Origin: Chryseolinea soli
GTDB lineage: Bacteria; Bacteroidota; Bacteroidia; Cytophagales; Cyclobacteriaceae
Reading direction: 5' to 3'
Length of the DNA: 64,000 bases
NCBI RefSeq assembly: GCF_003589925.1
Contig: NZ_CP032382.1
Location: forward strand, 3,472,001-3,536,000
The position numbers were made by a program, and so were the translations under genes. Below are positions 43,198-52,583 of the stretch, piece by piece. Every line of letters starts with the position of its first letter. Positions within the stretch are counted from its first letter, which is position 1. A model generated the notes under the pieces. The model saw nothing but the letters and a program-made list of their open reading frames with translations, did no database searches and was not told the DNA's origin.

Positions 43198-45489
43198 ATG
43201 GCCCTGAGAGTGTTGTTTTCTTTTTTGACGTTGGCTGCCCTCGTGGCCCTGCCCCAACATCCCGCGAAAGCGCAACAGAAAAAGCCGCAAGGCAAAATCG
43301 CGCTCGTCAACCCTTTCATTGGTACCGGTGGCCACGGCCACACATTTCCCGGCGCCGTTGTCCCTTTTGGTATGGTGCAGCTGAGTCCCGACACGCGCTT
43401 GAATGGCTGGGACGCCTGCGCCGGTTACCACGCGTCTGATCCGGTCATCCTCGGATTTTCGCATACCCACCTGAGCGGCACCGGCATTGGCGATTACGGC
43501 GACATTTTATTTATGCCCGTAGCCGGACAACCCTGGCTAAACCAAGGCACGGCCGACAACCCGGAGAGCGGCTATTGCTCCCGTAAGGTGGAGGGGTCGG
43601 AGGCGGCCACGCCAGGTTATTACCGTGTCACCCTCAAAGACGACAACATCACCGCCGAGCTCACCGCTACCACGCGCGCCGGCATGCACCAGTATACGTA
43701 TCCTGCAGGGACCAACCCAGGCCTGATCATCGATGTGGGCCACACCTTGCAAAGCCATCAAAACGCGGAGAATCTCATCGAAATCGTGAACGACCACGAA
43801 ATACGGGGCCACAAGTTCACCCGCGGATGGGCCCGCGAACATCATGTTTACTTTCACGCGGTGTTCTCGCAACCCTTCACCTACCGGCTGGCGTCCGGCG
43901 ATGCCTATGCCACCTCATCCCAATCCAGCATAAATGCCGCAGGCGCCAAAGCCGTCTTGAAATTTGAAAACCTGAAAGATCGTCAATTGCAGGTACGTGT
44001 TGGCATCTCGGCGGTGGACATGGAAGGCGCCCGCAACAACGTGATGAACGAAATTCCGGACTGGAACTTTGCGAAGGTAAAAGATAACGCCGCAGCCGCC
44101 TGGACCGAATGGCTGAACAAAGTTGATCTGCAAGGCGGCACGCCCGACCAGCAGACCATTTTCTACACGGCCTTGTACCACTCCGCCATCAGCCCCAACC
44201 TGTACACGGATTGGGATGGACGATACCGGGGCCTGGACAAGAAAATCCACACGGCCGAAAAAGGATCGGAGAGTTATACCGTGTTTTCGCTATGGGACAC
44301 CTTCCGCGCCTTTCACCCGTTGATGACCATCATCAACCCCTCGCGCAACGAAGCTTGGGTGAGGACGCTCATCACAAAATATGAACAAGACGGCGTGCTG
44401 CCCATGTGGGAACTGGCCGCCAACGAAACGGGCACTATGATCGGCTACCACTCCGCGTCGGTCATTGCCGATGCCTATGTGAAAGGCAATCGCAACTTCA
44501 ATGTGCAGAAAGCCTACGAAGGTTTGTTGCGTGCACCGCACTTCGACACCGTGTCCGTCCATTTTCCCGATGCCGAAATAAAAAACAATGTGATGCCCGT
44601 GGGCAAGTACTACAACGAGACGTTGGGTTTTATTCCGTGCGACAAAGACAATGAGTCGGTGAGCAAAGCGCTGGAGTATGCCTATGACGATTGGTGCATT
44701 GCGCAAATGGCGAAAGGCCTGGGCAAAACCAAGGACTATGAAAAATTTATGGAGCGATCGCGGCGCTACGCAAAATATTTTGACAAACGCGTCGGCTTCA
44801 TGCGGGGCGTGAATGCCGATGGTTCGTGGAAGACACCGTTCAACCCGCGTTTCTCGAATCACCGCCGCGACGAATATGTGGAGGGGAACTCCTGGCAGTG
44901 GTCGTGGTTTGTACCCCACGACATCGATGGCCTCATGGCGCTGCACGGCGGCCGGAAGCCGTTCATTCAAAAACTCGACAGTTTGTTTTCCGTGCAATCG
45001 GATATCGAGGGCAACAATTCTTCGGCCGACATTACGGGTTTGGTTGGGCAGTATGCGCATGGCAACGAGCCCAGTCACCACATTGCCTATCTCTATAATT
45101 ATGTAGGCCAGCCTTGGAAGACCCAGGAGCTTGCCGATAAAATCCTGAACACGCTTTATTTCAACGACGCCAATGGTTTATCCGGGAACGAAGACTGTGG
45201 ACAGATGTCGGCATGGTATATTCTGAGCAGCCTGGGAATTTACCAGGTGAGCCCGGGTGATCCAACGTACACCTTGGGCCGTCCCCTGTTCAGCGAAGCA
45301 AAGGTGCATCTCGAAAATGGGAAGACCTTTGTGGTGAAAGCGCAGAACAACAGTGTGGTTAATAAATACGTCACCAAAGTGAGCTTGAACGGGACGCCGC
45401 TCAAAACCCCGTTCATCACACACGAGGATATTTTAAAGGGAGGCACGTTGGAATTTGTCATGTCGGCGCATCCCACCATCACGCCCTGA
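43198..45489 (+). CDS. GH92 family alpha-mannosidase, exported
   Basis: 763 residues with a signal peptide ending near AKAQ. The GH92 N-terminal beta-sandwich has VNPFIGTGGHGHTFPGAVVPFGMVQLSPD (quoted in parts in the literature of the family) and the (alpha/alpha)6 domain has SLWDTFRAFHPLM, GMLPMWELAANET-like and GNSWQWSWFVPHD, holding the Ca2+ and acid/base residues. GH92 enzymes are Ca2+-dependent, inverting exo-alpha-mannosidases acting on N-glycans or yeast mannan; 1,2-linkage specificity is common but not decided here. First plus-strand gene of the glycan locus. Confidence 0.93.
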   Translation: MALRVLFSFLTLAALVALPQHPAKAQQKKPQGKIALVNPFIGTGGHGHTFPGAVVPFGMVQLSPDTRLNGWDACAGYHASDPVILGFSHTHLSGTGIGDYGDILFMPVAGQPWLNQGTADNPESGYCSRKVEGSEAATPGYYRVTLKDDNITAELTATTRAGMHQYTYPAGTNPGLIIDVGHTLQSHQNAENLIEIVNDHEIRGHKFTRGWAREHHVYFHAVFSQPFTYRLASGDAYATSSQSSINAAGAKAVLKFENLKDRQLQVRVGISAVDMEGARNNVMNEIPDWNFAKVKDNAAAAWTEWLNKVDLQGGTPDQQTIFYTALYHSAISPNLYTDWDGRYRGLDKKIHTAEKGSESYTVFSLWDTFRAFHPLMTIINPSRNEAWVRTLITKYEQDGVLPMWELAANETGTMIGYHSASVIADAYVKGNRNFNVQKAYEGLLRAPHFDTVSVHFPDAEIKNNVMPVGKYYNETLGFIPCDKDNESVSKALEYAYDDWCIAQMAKGLGKTKDYEKFMERSRRYAKYFDKRVGFMRGVNADGSWKTPFNPRFSNHRRDEYVEGNSWQWSWFVPHDIDGLMALHGGRKPFIQKLDSLFSVQSDIEGNNSSADITGLVGQYAHGNEPSHHIAYLYNYVGQPWKTQELADKILNTLYFNDANGLSGNEDCGQMSAWYILSSLGIYQVSPGDPTYTLGRPLFSEAKVHLENGKTFVVKAQNNSVVNKYVTKVSLNGTPLKTPFITHEDILKGGTLEFVMSAHPTITP

Positions 45490-45532
45490 TTTTTTTAACA
45501 ACTTAACCGAAAAAGAAATACACCGAAATATT

Positions 45533-45745
45533 ATGCGACAAGAGGAGCTTGCCAAGCTGGAGAAGGAAGACCTGGTGATGTTGTTGACCCAGACCCACGA
45601 CAAGATGAAAAAGAAAAACACCCAACTGCGCAAAACTCAAGAGAAGCTAAGTCTGGCCAAAAGCCGGATCCGTAAAATGAAGGACATTATCAGCTACCAA
45701 CGGAAACGGATATTGGATGGTGTTTCAACACAGGAGACTGCGTAA
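45533..45745 (+). CDS. small coiled-coil protein
   Basis: 70 residues from ATG 45533, almost entirely charged helix with heptad spacing (LEKEDLVMLLTQTHDKMKKK, then QEKLSLAKSRIRKMKDII). No signal peptide or known motif. It lies 43 bp after GH92 and 80 bp before the double esterase gene, in the same direction, so it is likely part of that transcript. Function unknown; a scaffold or nucleic-acid-binding role would be guesswork. Confidence 0.6.
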   Translation: MRQEELAKLEKEDLVMLLTQTHDKMKKKNTQLRKTQEKLSLAKSRIRKMKDIISYQRKRILDGVSTQETA

Positions 45746-45825
45746 TACGATGGAGTGATCGCCCGTTTTTGCCGTTAACATAAATTCAGTTCATTCATTC
45801 AAGGCGTTATATCCACTTTTATTCC

Positions 45826-47262
45826 ATGATCGCGCGTGTCTACATTTTAATGATTGGAATGCTGTCGACGCTGCTTTCCGTTTCGTTTACCTGCGCCCAG
45901 CCCAGCCGTAAGGTCAGCATCGCTTGCATTGGCGCTAGCATCACGTATGGCGCCGGTCTTGAGGATCGCGAAAAGCAATCCTATCCCGCGCAACTTCAAA
46001 ACCTGTTGGGTGACCATTATACCGTGACCAATTATGGTGTGAACAGCACTACGCTCCTACGGCAGGGCGATCATCCTTATTGGAGCACAAAAGCATACGC
46101 GTCAGCACTGGCCAGCAATCCCGACATCGTGTTCATCGACTTAGGTGGAAACGACAGTAAGCTGGTGAATCGCGTAAACGCCGGTGCGCTGGAACAGGAT
46201 GGCCGGGACCTCATTCAATCCTTTCGACAGCTTCCCTCGCACCCGCGCGTTATTTTGCTGTTACCGATCGTCTCGTTTGTGACGGACACGATGGAAATCT
46301 GGGATGCCGCCATCGTGAAAACCATCATCCCGCATTTGCGCAACGTTGCGTTCGATGCGGGCTGCGAGGTATTGGATATGCATCCGTTATTATTGAACCA
46401 ATCCGCGTACATGCCGGATAAAATACATCCCGACGCCGTGGGGGCGTTGATGATGGCAAAACGGCTTCACGCTTTTCTCACCCAAGACTATGACGAGCGT
46501 TTCGATATTTTCAAAACGCTAAAACCCGAAAACCTTCAATCGTTTTATGGTTATGCGTGTTCGGAATTCACAATGGAAGGGCATCCCTGCAAGATCGTCC
46601 AGCCTAAACGCGCTGCGAAGCATCATCCGTGGATTTGGCGCGCGCGCTTTTGGGGTCACGAACCGCAAACGGACATTGCTTTGCTGGAGCGAGGATTTCA
46701 CGTGGTCTACTGTGATGTAGCCGAATTGTTCGGCAACGCCGAAGCTGTGCAGCGCTGGAATACATTTTACGAGACGCTCACAAAGAACGGACTCTTTCGC
46801 AAAGTAGCGCTGGAAGGCATGAGCCGAGGCGCGGTGTACTGCTATAACTGGGCCGCCGCAAATCCGGACAAAGTAGTATGTGTTTATGTGGACAATCCGG
46901 TGCTGGACCTGAAGAGTTGGCCGGGCAGTCAGCGAACCAAAACCGAGCGACCGGAGTGGGAGATGTTCAAAAAAGATTTTGGGCTGGTTTCGGATGAGGC
47001 GGCGCTGGCGTTTCAAGGAAGCCCCATCGACAAGGTAGCGCTGATCGTAAACGGACATTATCCGCTGTTGCACGTTTGCGGTGATGCGGACCGCGATGTA
47101 CCCATGATCGAAAACACGACCCCTTTCGAACAAAAGGTAAAGGCGCTTCATGGCGATATCACGGTGATCCACAAACCAGGCTTCGCACATCATCCGCACA
47201 GCCTTCCGGATCCAAGCCCCATCGTCGATTTTATTATGACGGCGTGGAATACGTACCGGTAG
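45826..47262 (+). CDS. exported SGNH-hydrolase/alpha-beta-hydrolase fusion (double esterase)
   Basis: 478 residues with a signal peptide (to about 24). Residues 30-218 are an SGNH/GDSL esterase: S38 in IGASITYG, G72 and N73 in YGVNST, GGND (107-110), and D198-x-x-H201 in PDKIHPD. Residues about 235-475 are an alpha/beta-hydrolase-like domain with nucleophile S333 in EGMSRGAVY, acid D420/D422 in GDADRDVP and histidine in HHPHSL (455-458). Two esterase chemistries on one chain fit removal of acyl groups from a decorated glycan. Located between GH92 and SusC. Confidence 0.83.
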   Translation: MIARVYILMIGMLSTLLSVSFTCAQPSRKVSIACIGASITYGAGLEDREKQSYPAQLQNLLGDHYTVTNYGVNSTTLLRQGDHPYWSTKAYASALASNPDIVFIDLGGNDSKLVNRVNAGALEQDGRDLIQSFRQLPSHPRVILLLPIVSFVTDTMEIWDAAIVKTIIPHLRNVAFDAGCEVLDMHPLLLNQSAYMPDKIHPDAVGALMMAKRLHAFLTQDYDERFDIFKTLKPENLQSFYGYACSEFTMEGHPCKIVQPKRAAKHHPWIWRARFWGHEPQTDIALLERGFHVVYCDVAELFGNAEAVQRWNTFYETLTKNGLFRKVALEGMSRGAVYCYNWAAANPDKVVCVYVDNPVLDLKSWPGSQRTKTERPEWEMFKKDFGLVSDEAALAFQGSPIDKVALIVNGHYPLLHVCGDADRDVPMIENTTPFEQKVKALHGDITVIHKPGFAHHPHSLPDPSPIVDFIMTAWNTYR

Positions 47263-47453
47263 CCTGTTCACCTCATCCTAATCCAACGCCCTGCTTTTTC
47301 TAAAGCCATGTCAAAAGGATCGTCGCGGATCAAATTTTACAATTGCGGTTCAATCGTATGGATAGCGCTTGATTTTTTTTCATCTGTAAAAGCAAAAACC
47401 TTCAAAAAAATCGCTGTTAATAGGTTTTTAAGAGATAATTAATTCCCCCCGGA

Positions 47454-47461
47454 TAGATTTG
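47454..47461 (+). promoter_or_regulatory. -7 promoter element TAGATTTG of the susC operon
   Basis: Exact TAnnTTTG, 81 bp before the SusC start. Predicted transcription start is about 47468, inside the first palindrome of the tandem pair. Confidence 0.6.
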
Positions 47462-47465
47462 ATTC

Positions 47466-47499
47466 ATCGTAAACGATTGAATTGCCCATCGCAAACGAT
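47466..47499. promoter_or_regulatory. tandem palindromes ATCGTAAACGAT and ATCGCAAACGAT
   Basis: Two 12-bp elements (47466-47477 and 47488-47499) with 5-bp dyads, the second with one departure, centred 22 bp apart (two helical turns). They lie immediately downstream of the -7 element, the classical place for a repressor to block initiation. The core resembles LacI-type operators. Confidence 0.6.
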
Positions 47500-47542
47500 G
47501 ATTATACCAACCCATGTTCCACTTAACTAACTATCCAAAACG

Positions 47543-50500
47543 ATGATCAAAATCTACACGTTTTTGGCGCTCTTCGTTGGCACAAGTACCCTTCTGCAAG
47601 CCGGCAACGCCGGCCGGAAGGATGCTTTGAACGAAGATCGCAACGCGGGGCGGATCGCAAACGCGACTGCTCTTGACACTACGATTCCCCCCGATGAGGA
47701 GCCATTGGCCGCTGCACTGACGGCGCAGGCTGTGCAGGGGGTGATAACTTCTGAAAGCGGGGACCCCATGCCCGGCGTGAATGTGATTGAAAAAGGAACT
47801 TCCAATGGTACGACTACTGATGTGGAAGGAAAGTATGCGCTCAATGTGTCCGGACCGGATGCCGTATTGTTATTTACATTCATCGGGTATTCATCCCAGG
47901 AAGTGCGCGTTGGAACGCAATCGGCCATAAGCCTTTCACTTTCGCCCGATGTTTCCACTTTGCAAGAAGTGGTCGTTGTGGGTTATGGTACACAACAAAA
48001 GCGCGACGTTACCGGCGCTACCTCCACGGTTAAATCAGACGAAATTGTGAAACGCCCGATCATGCGCGTGGAGCAAGCCTTGCAGGGCACTACACCCGGG
48101 GTGGTCGTGAGCAGCAACAGCGGACAGCCCGGCGTTCCTTTGAGTGTGCGCATCCGCGGTTCGAATTCGATCAGCGGATCCAACGATCCTCTATACGTGA
48201 TCGACGGCTATATCGGCGGCAACATCGAATCGATCAACCCGAATGATATAGAGTCATTGGAGATCCTGAAAGATGCGTCGGCCACGGCCATCTATGGTTC
48301 GCGCGGGTCGAACGGGGTGGTGATCATTACCACCAAAACCGGCAAAGAAGGAGCACCCCGACTCAACTTTAGCACGTGGTTCAGCAAGGCCATGATCGGC
48401 AAACAGCTGGATCTCATGAACGCCTACGATTTTGCCAAGACGGTAAACCTCCAACAATCGCAAATCGGCCAGGGTGCAGCATTCAGCGACGCACAACTGC
48501 AGGCGCTGAAAGAAAATGGTGGAACCGATTGGCAGAAAGAACTCCAGCAAAAACCCTGGATCCAAAATTACCAGCTCGATTTGAATGGAGGAACGTCGGC
48601 GGTGCATTACTATTTCTCATTCAACCACCTCAACCAACCGGGTCTCATTGTGAACCAGTACTACAAGCGTACCACGTTCCGTACCAACGTGGATGTGAAG
48701 GTGAACGACCGGCTGGACCTCAAATTCAAGATCACGGCGCTGCTTCCGCAAAGCCGCAACACAAAATACCAGGGCGATCTCACCGATCCATTCTCGCAAG
48801 CCAACATCTGGGACCCTACATCGCCCATCCGCAACCCGGCAACCGGCGAGTATGTGAACAACTCGTCTTATGGCTCCACAGGTTTCAACCCCATCGCGCA
48901 AGCGCGGAGTCAACAGGAAGATGTGTCGACCACCAACGTGACCGGTATGGCTACGTTGTCGTACAAAATCTTTAAAGACCTGACGTTTACGTCAAACAAC
49001 AGTTATGAAATACAGTCGCAGTTCTCCGACGCCTTGCGTGGTCCGGGCACAGATCCTACGTCTGCTTTTTATGCCTCGACCTCGGCCAGCCGCTACAGGG
49101 CCTATCAGAACAGTAACTTCCTGACGTATAATCACAGTTTCGGAGAACATTCACTGACCGTAACGGCGCTGTATGAACAACAGAACCACTTGAACCGGAA
49201 CCTGGATGGACGCTCATCGAAGTTGTCGAGCTATGCGCTTGGTTATTATGGACTGAGTCTTGGTCAGACACAACAGATCAACACCGGCTACTGGAACGAC
49301 GCGTTGCAATCGTACATGGGTCGCGTGAACTATGCGTTCCGTCAGAAATATCTTTTGACGGCCAGTGTGCGTACAGATGGTTCGTCGCATTTGGTACAAA
49401 AGTATAGCACGTTTCCCTCCGTGGCCGTGGGGTGGAACATTTCCCGTGAGTCGTTTATGCAATCCTCCAAGCTGTTTGCTGATTTGAAATTGCGTGCCAG
49501 CTATGGTAAGACCGGCAACCAGGCCGTGCCTCCCTATTCTTCCATCGCCCAGATCACGACAGGTGGTCCGCACCCTTCCTACTATTTTGACGGCAACACA
49601 CCCAGTGTATCCACACCGTTGGGCGCCCCGGTTTCAACGACTTTGAAATGGGAGACCTCTGCCCAATATGATATCGGTTTGGACGCATCGTTCCTGGAAG
49701 GCCGCTTGACGCTGACCGTGGATGCGTATAAGAAGAAAATCTCCGACTTGTTGTATAATTACCAGGCACCCTTCTACATGGGCGGTGGCTACTACCAGCG
49801 CAACATCGGAACGGTGGAAAACAAAGGTCTCGAATTCGCGCTGCGCGGAACGCCTGTGAACACGGGCAAATTGAAATGGAACAGCTTCTTCACACTCTCC
49901 TTTAACCGCAACAAGGTGCTTGACCTGGGTGGATTGGACAACGTGCAAGTGGGTAACATCGGCTCGGCACAAGACGGCGCCTCGCTGTTACGTGTAGGAA
50001 GACCGTTGGGTGAGTTCTACGGATACGAGTTCCTGGGAACCTGGAAAAGCAGCGAAGCCGACGAAGCAGCCAAATTTGGATTGTTGCCCGGCGCCGCTAA
50101 ATACACCGACGTCAATGGCGACCATGCTTACAACTCGGCCGATCTGAAGCCCATCGGAAACGGTACGCCGAAGTATTCCTTTGGTTTTATTAACGACGTG
50201 ACCTATGGCAACTTCACCTTCAGCTTTATGTTCCAGGGTACGCATGGCAACCAGATCTATTCGCAAACCATGGCTTACCTGTGGGGCGGACAAGGACAAG
50301 CCAAAAATGCTACAACCAGCGATGCGATGAACATGTGGTCGCCTACGAACGAGACCGACAATCCCTCGTTTGGTGGCAATGGCAAGAACTTCATCAACAG
50401 CAGCCGCTACGTGTATAACGGCAGCTACATCAAGTTGAAGAACATTTCGATATCGTATCACATACCGACGGATCTGCTCGACAAAGTGAAGATGAAGAAC

Positions 50501-50662
50501 CTGGAAGTGTATGTGAGCAGCCAGAACCTCTTCACGATCACAAAGTTCCCAGGCTATGATCCCGAAATCAACAACGCTCAGAACGCGGTAACACAAGGCC
50601 TCGAAATGGGTGTGATCCCCAACCCGAGAACGTACACCATCGGTTTGAGAGCCGGCTTCTAA
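47543..50662 (+). CDS. susC: SusC-like TonB-dependent outer-membrane transporter
   Basis: 1039 residues. Signal peptide (about 1-20), a longer than usual low-complexity linker, a carboxypeptidase-D-like module (about 63-130: VQGVITSESGDPMPGVNV), then the SusC signature VVVVGYGTQQKRDVTGA, the plug (about 150-260, SIRIRG- and ATAIYGSRGSNGVV-type motifs), and a 22-stranded barrel ending PRTYTIGLRAGF. Imports oligosaccharides with SusD as a lid, powered by TonB. The SusD gene follows after 30 bp. Controlled from 47454 with the tandem palindromes as probable operators. Confidence 0.95.
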   Translation: MIKIYTFLALFVGTSTLLQAGNAGRKDALNEDRNAGRIANATALDTTIPPDEEPLAAALTAQAVQGVITSESGDPMPGVNVIEKGTSNGTTTDVEGKYALNVSGPDAVLLFTFIGYSSQEVRVGTQSAISLSLSPDVSTLQEVVVVGYGTQQKRDVTGATSTVKSDEIVKRPIMRVEQALQGTTPGVVVSSNSGQPGVPLSVRIRGSNSISGSNDPLYVIDGYIGGNIESINPNDIESLEILKDASATAIYGSRGSNGVVIITTKTGKEGAPRLNFSTWFSKAMIGKQLDLMNAYDFAKTVNLQQSQIGQGAAFSDAQLQALKENGGTDWQKELQQKPWIQNYQLDLNGGTSAVHYYFSFNHLNQPGLIVNQYYKRTTFRTNVDVKVNDRLDLKFKITALLPQSRNTKYQGDLTDPFSQANIWDPTSPIRNPATGEYVNNSSYGSTGFNPIAQARSQQEDVSTTNVTGMATLSYKIFKDLTFTSNNSYEIQSQFSDALRGPGTDPTSAFYASTSASRYRAYQNSNFLTYNHSFGEHSLTVTALYEQQNHLNRNLDGRSSKLSSYALGYYGLSLGQTQQINTGYWNDALQSYMGRVNYAFRQKYLLTASVRTDGSSHLVQKYSTFPSVAVGWNISRESFMQSSKLFADLKLRASYGKTGNQAVPPYSSIAQITTGGPHPSYYFDGNTPSVSTPLGAPVSTTLKWETSAQYDIGLDASFLEGRLTLTVDAYKKKISDLLYNYQAPFYMGGGYYQRNIGTVENKGLEFALRGTPVNTGKLKWNSFFTLSFNRNKVLDLGGLDNVQVGNIGSAQDGASLLRVGRPLGEFYGYEFLGTWKSSEADEAAKFGLLPGAAKYTDVNGDHAYNSADLKPIGNGTPKYSFGFINDVTYGNFTFSFMFQGTHGNQIYSQTMAYLWGGQGQAKNATTSDAMNMWSPTNETDNPSFGGNGKNFINSSRYVYNGSYIKLKNISISYHIPTDLLDKVKMKNLEVYVSSQNLFTITKFPGYDPEINNAQNAVTQGLEMGVIPNPRTYTIGLRAGF

Positions 50663-50692
50663 CCATCACAAACATTTTTTAAAAACGTAACT

Positions 50693-52219
50693 ATGAACAA
50701 GAAATATTTCATACCCTTCGCCTACGTCGGGCTGCTGGCCCTGGCAAGTTGCCAGGACCTGAGCGAAGACCCGAAAGCGAATCTTACGCCTCAGACTTAT
50801 TTTAAAACGCAATCCGATCTCGATGCGGCCGTGTCCGCGATCTACGTACAGTTCGCCATCGACGGCGCTTATGGATTCACCAGCCGCATGACCTCATACT
50901 TCGGTGCAGACGATTTGACTACGGATCCCGCCCTGAATAAAGCCGACTTTCGTGACTTCGACCGTCTTGCCGGAGGCAGTGGAAACAGCAGCATGGTGGC
51001 CGAGTGGTCGGGTCCTTGGCAAGGCATTTACCAAGCCAACAACGTACTCACGAACTATGCGAAAGTAGAATCCTCCGAAGACGCAAAGAACGCGTCTGCA
51101 GGGCAAGCATACTTTCTAAGAGCATGGGGCTATTACAACCTCGTGCGCACGTTTGGTCCCGTGCCGCTCATCACTGGCCCGATCGACGTGAATGCACGTC
51201 CCGACCGTGCGCCGGTTGCCGACATCTATGCATCCATCATCAGCGATCTGGAAGCCGCAAAATCTTTGTTGCCGGTGAAGTTCGATGGTGCTCCGGGTAA
51301 AGCCAACCAGATGGCTGCACGCGCGCTGCTGGCTGACGTGTATCTTACGATGGCCGGCTGGCCGCTGAACCAAACCAGCAACTATGCACTGGCTGTACAA
51401 GAAGCGCAAGGCGTGATGGACGGCACCTACACGTTGCTGGATGACTACGCCACGGTATTCTCCACCAACAATCACTCGGAGTCGATCTTTGCCTTGCAGT
51501 ACAACGTGGCTGGTGGAACACCCCAACGCAGCTTCGGTTCTTCGTCTGTTCCCCTGGAGGAAGTAGCATTGAATGGTTCCAGCGGATGGGATGATTACTA
51601 TCCTGAGATCAACTTCTATCTGAACGCACCGAAGTGTGAACGCACCGATGAAACGTTTTACACCACGATCAAATTGCGCCAAGCCGATAATGTAACGTAT
51701 AAACTGGTGAACTGGGATGCTGAGGAAACCCACGCCCGTCACCCGTATTTCAAAAAGTTCCGTGCAGGCCTTAACGGCGATGGCGTATCCGAGACTGCTA
51801 ACTCCATCATCACCATGAACCCCAGCACCAACAAAGCGCTCGACATCATCCGCTATCCCATGGTATTGCTGGATTTTGCCGAAGCCAAGGCCATGTCTAC
51901 CGGCCCCGACCAGGCGGCCTACGATGCCATCAACGCCGTGCGCCACCGCGCAGGTCTGAAGGATCTCACCACCGGATTGTCCGCTACCGCGTTTCGTGAT
52001 TCTGTGGTCTACGAACGCGCCTACGAATTTGCCGGAGAGTTCGGTATCCGCTGGTTCGACATCGTGCGACTGCAATTGCTGCCACAAGTTATTGCCGCCC
52101 GGAGCGACAAAGAAAATGCGATCAACACCTCGGGCAACCTAAACGACAAATATCTCGCACCGATCCCTCAGAATGAGATGTACAGAAATCCACTCTGGCA
52201 ACAGAATGATGGGTATTGA
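50693..52219 (+). CDS. susD: SusD/RagB-like surface glycan-binding lipoprotein
   Basis: 508 residues. Lipobox LALASC gives lipidation at C20. The TPR-like scaffold is seen in QAYFLRAWGYYNLVRTFGPVPLI and ARALLADVYLTMAGWP, and the C-terminus has the usual RYAEI-like LLDFAEAKAM, YEFAGEFGIRWFDIVR and the closing QNEMYRNPLWQQNDGY. It caps SusC and captures glycans on the cell surface. Co-transcribed with susC; a C(UUCG)G hairpin terminator follows at 52236. Confidence 0.95.
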   Translation: MNKKYFIPFAYVGLLALASCQDLSEDPKANLTPQTYFKTQSDLDAAVSAIYVQFAIDGAYGFTSRMTSYFGADDLTTDPALNKADFRDFDRLAGGSGNSSMVAEWSGPWQGIYQANNVLTNYAKVESSEDAKNASAGQAYFLRAWGYYNLVRTFGPVPLITGPIDVNARPDRAPVADIYASIISDLEAAKSLLPVKFDGAPGKANQMAARALLADVYLTMAGWPLNQTSNYALAVQEAQGVMDGTYTLLDDYATVFSTNNHSESIFALQYNVAGGTPQRSFGSSSVPLEEVALNGSSGWDDYYPEINFYLNAPKCERTDETFYTTIKLRQADNVTYKLVNWDAEETHARHPYFKKFRAGLNGDGVSETANSIITMNPSTNKALDIIRYPMVLLDFAEAKAMSTGPDQAAYDAINAVRHRAGLKDLTTGLSATAFRDSVVYERAYEFAGEFGIRWFDIVRLQLLPQVIAARSDKENAINTSGNLNDKYLAPIPQNEMYRNPLWQQNDGY

Positions 52220-52235
52220 TTTTTGTTTGGAATTC

Positions 52236-52270
52236 GTTAAACCATGCCTTCGGGTGTGGTTTAACTTTTT
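52236..52270 (+). terminator. intrinsic terminator of susCD with UUCG tetraloop
   Basis: 13-bp stem including two G-U pairs (52236-52248 with 52253-52265) closed by a C(UUCG)G loop and followed by five T, 16 bp after the susD stop. Confidence 0.9.
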
Positions 52271-52583
52271 AATGCGGGGTTGGGCTGGGCAAGGGTTCCC
52301 CAGCTTCCCCCTGCATTTTGTTAGTGCGTGCTGTTCCGCGCCGCGGAGCGTTCGTACGGATCTATTTCGTTCGCAGCGGCGCGGCTGGAGATAGTTGGTG
52401 TAGCAAAGCTGTCCTAGACGGACAGCTTTGCTACACCAACCATCTTTTAAGGGCAAGCATCCGCGTAGCGGATGCTTGCTTTTGCGGTTCGAAAGCCAAC
52501 AAGAACATGCGCAGCATATTCTTGCATCTTAAATCTTTTTGCTGATCAGGCACCCTGCTGGTGCCTGATCAGCAAAAAGATTT
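52271..52583. repeat. array of six further back-to-back inverted repeats
   Basis: Arms: 52271-52275/52313-52317 with an inner 52284-52289/52299-52304; 52336-52344/52376-52384 (perfect 9 bp); 52394-52414/52420-52440 (perfect 21 bp, loop TAGAC); 52453-52464/52468-52479 (perfect 12 bp, loop GTA); 52500-52510/52514-52524 (11 bp, one mismatch); 52531-52554/52560-52583 (perfect 24 bp, loop CTGCT). The arm sequences of different hairpins are unrelated. Several are followed by TTTT on the plus strand. Confidence 0.85.

Noticed and set aside
52236..52583. hairpin array as integron attC sites or a CRISPR array
   Set aside because: No conserved core sites, no repeated unit, no integrase or cas genes; hairpin sequences are unrelated to each other.
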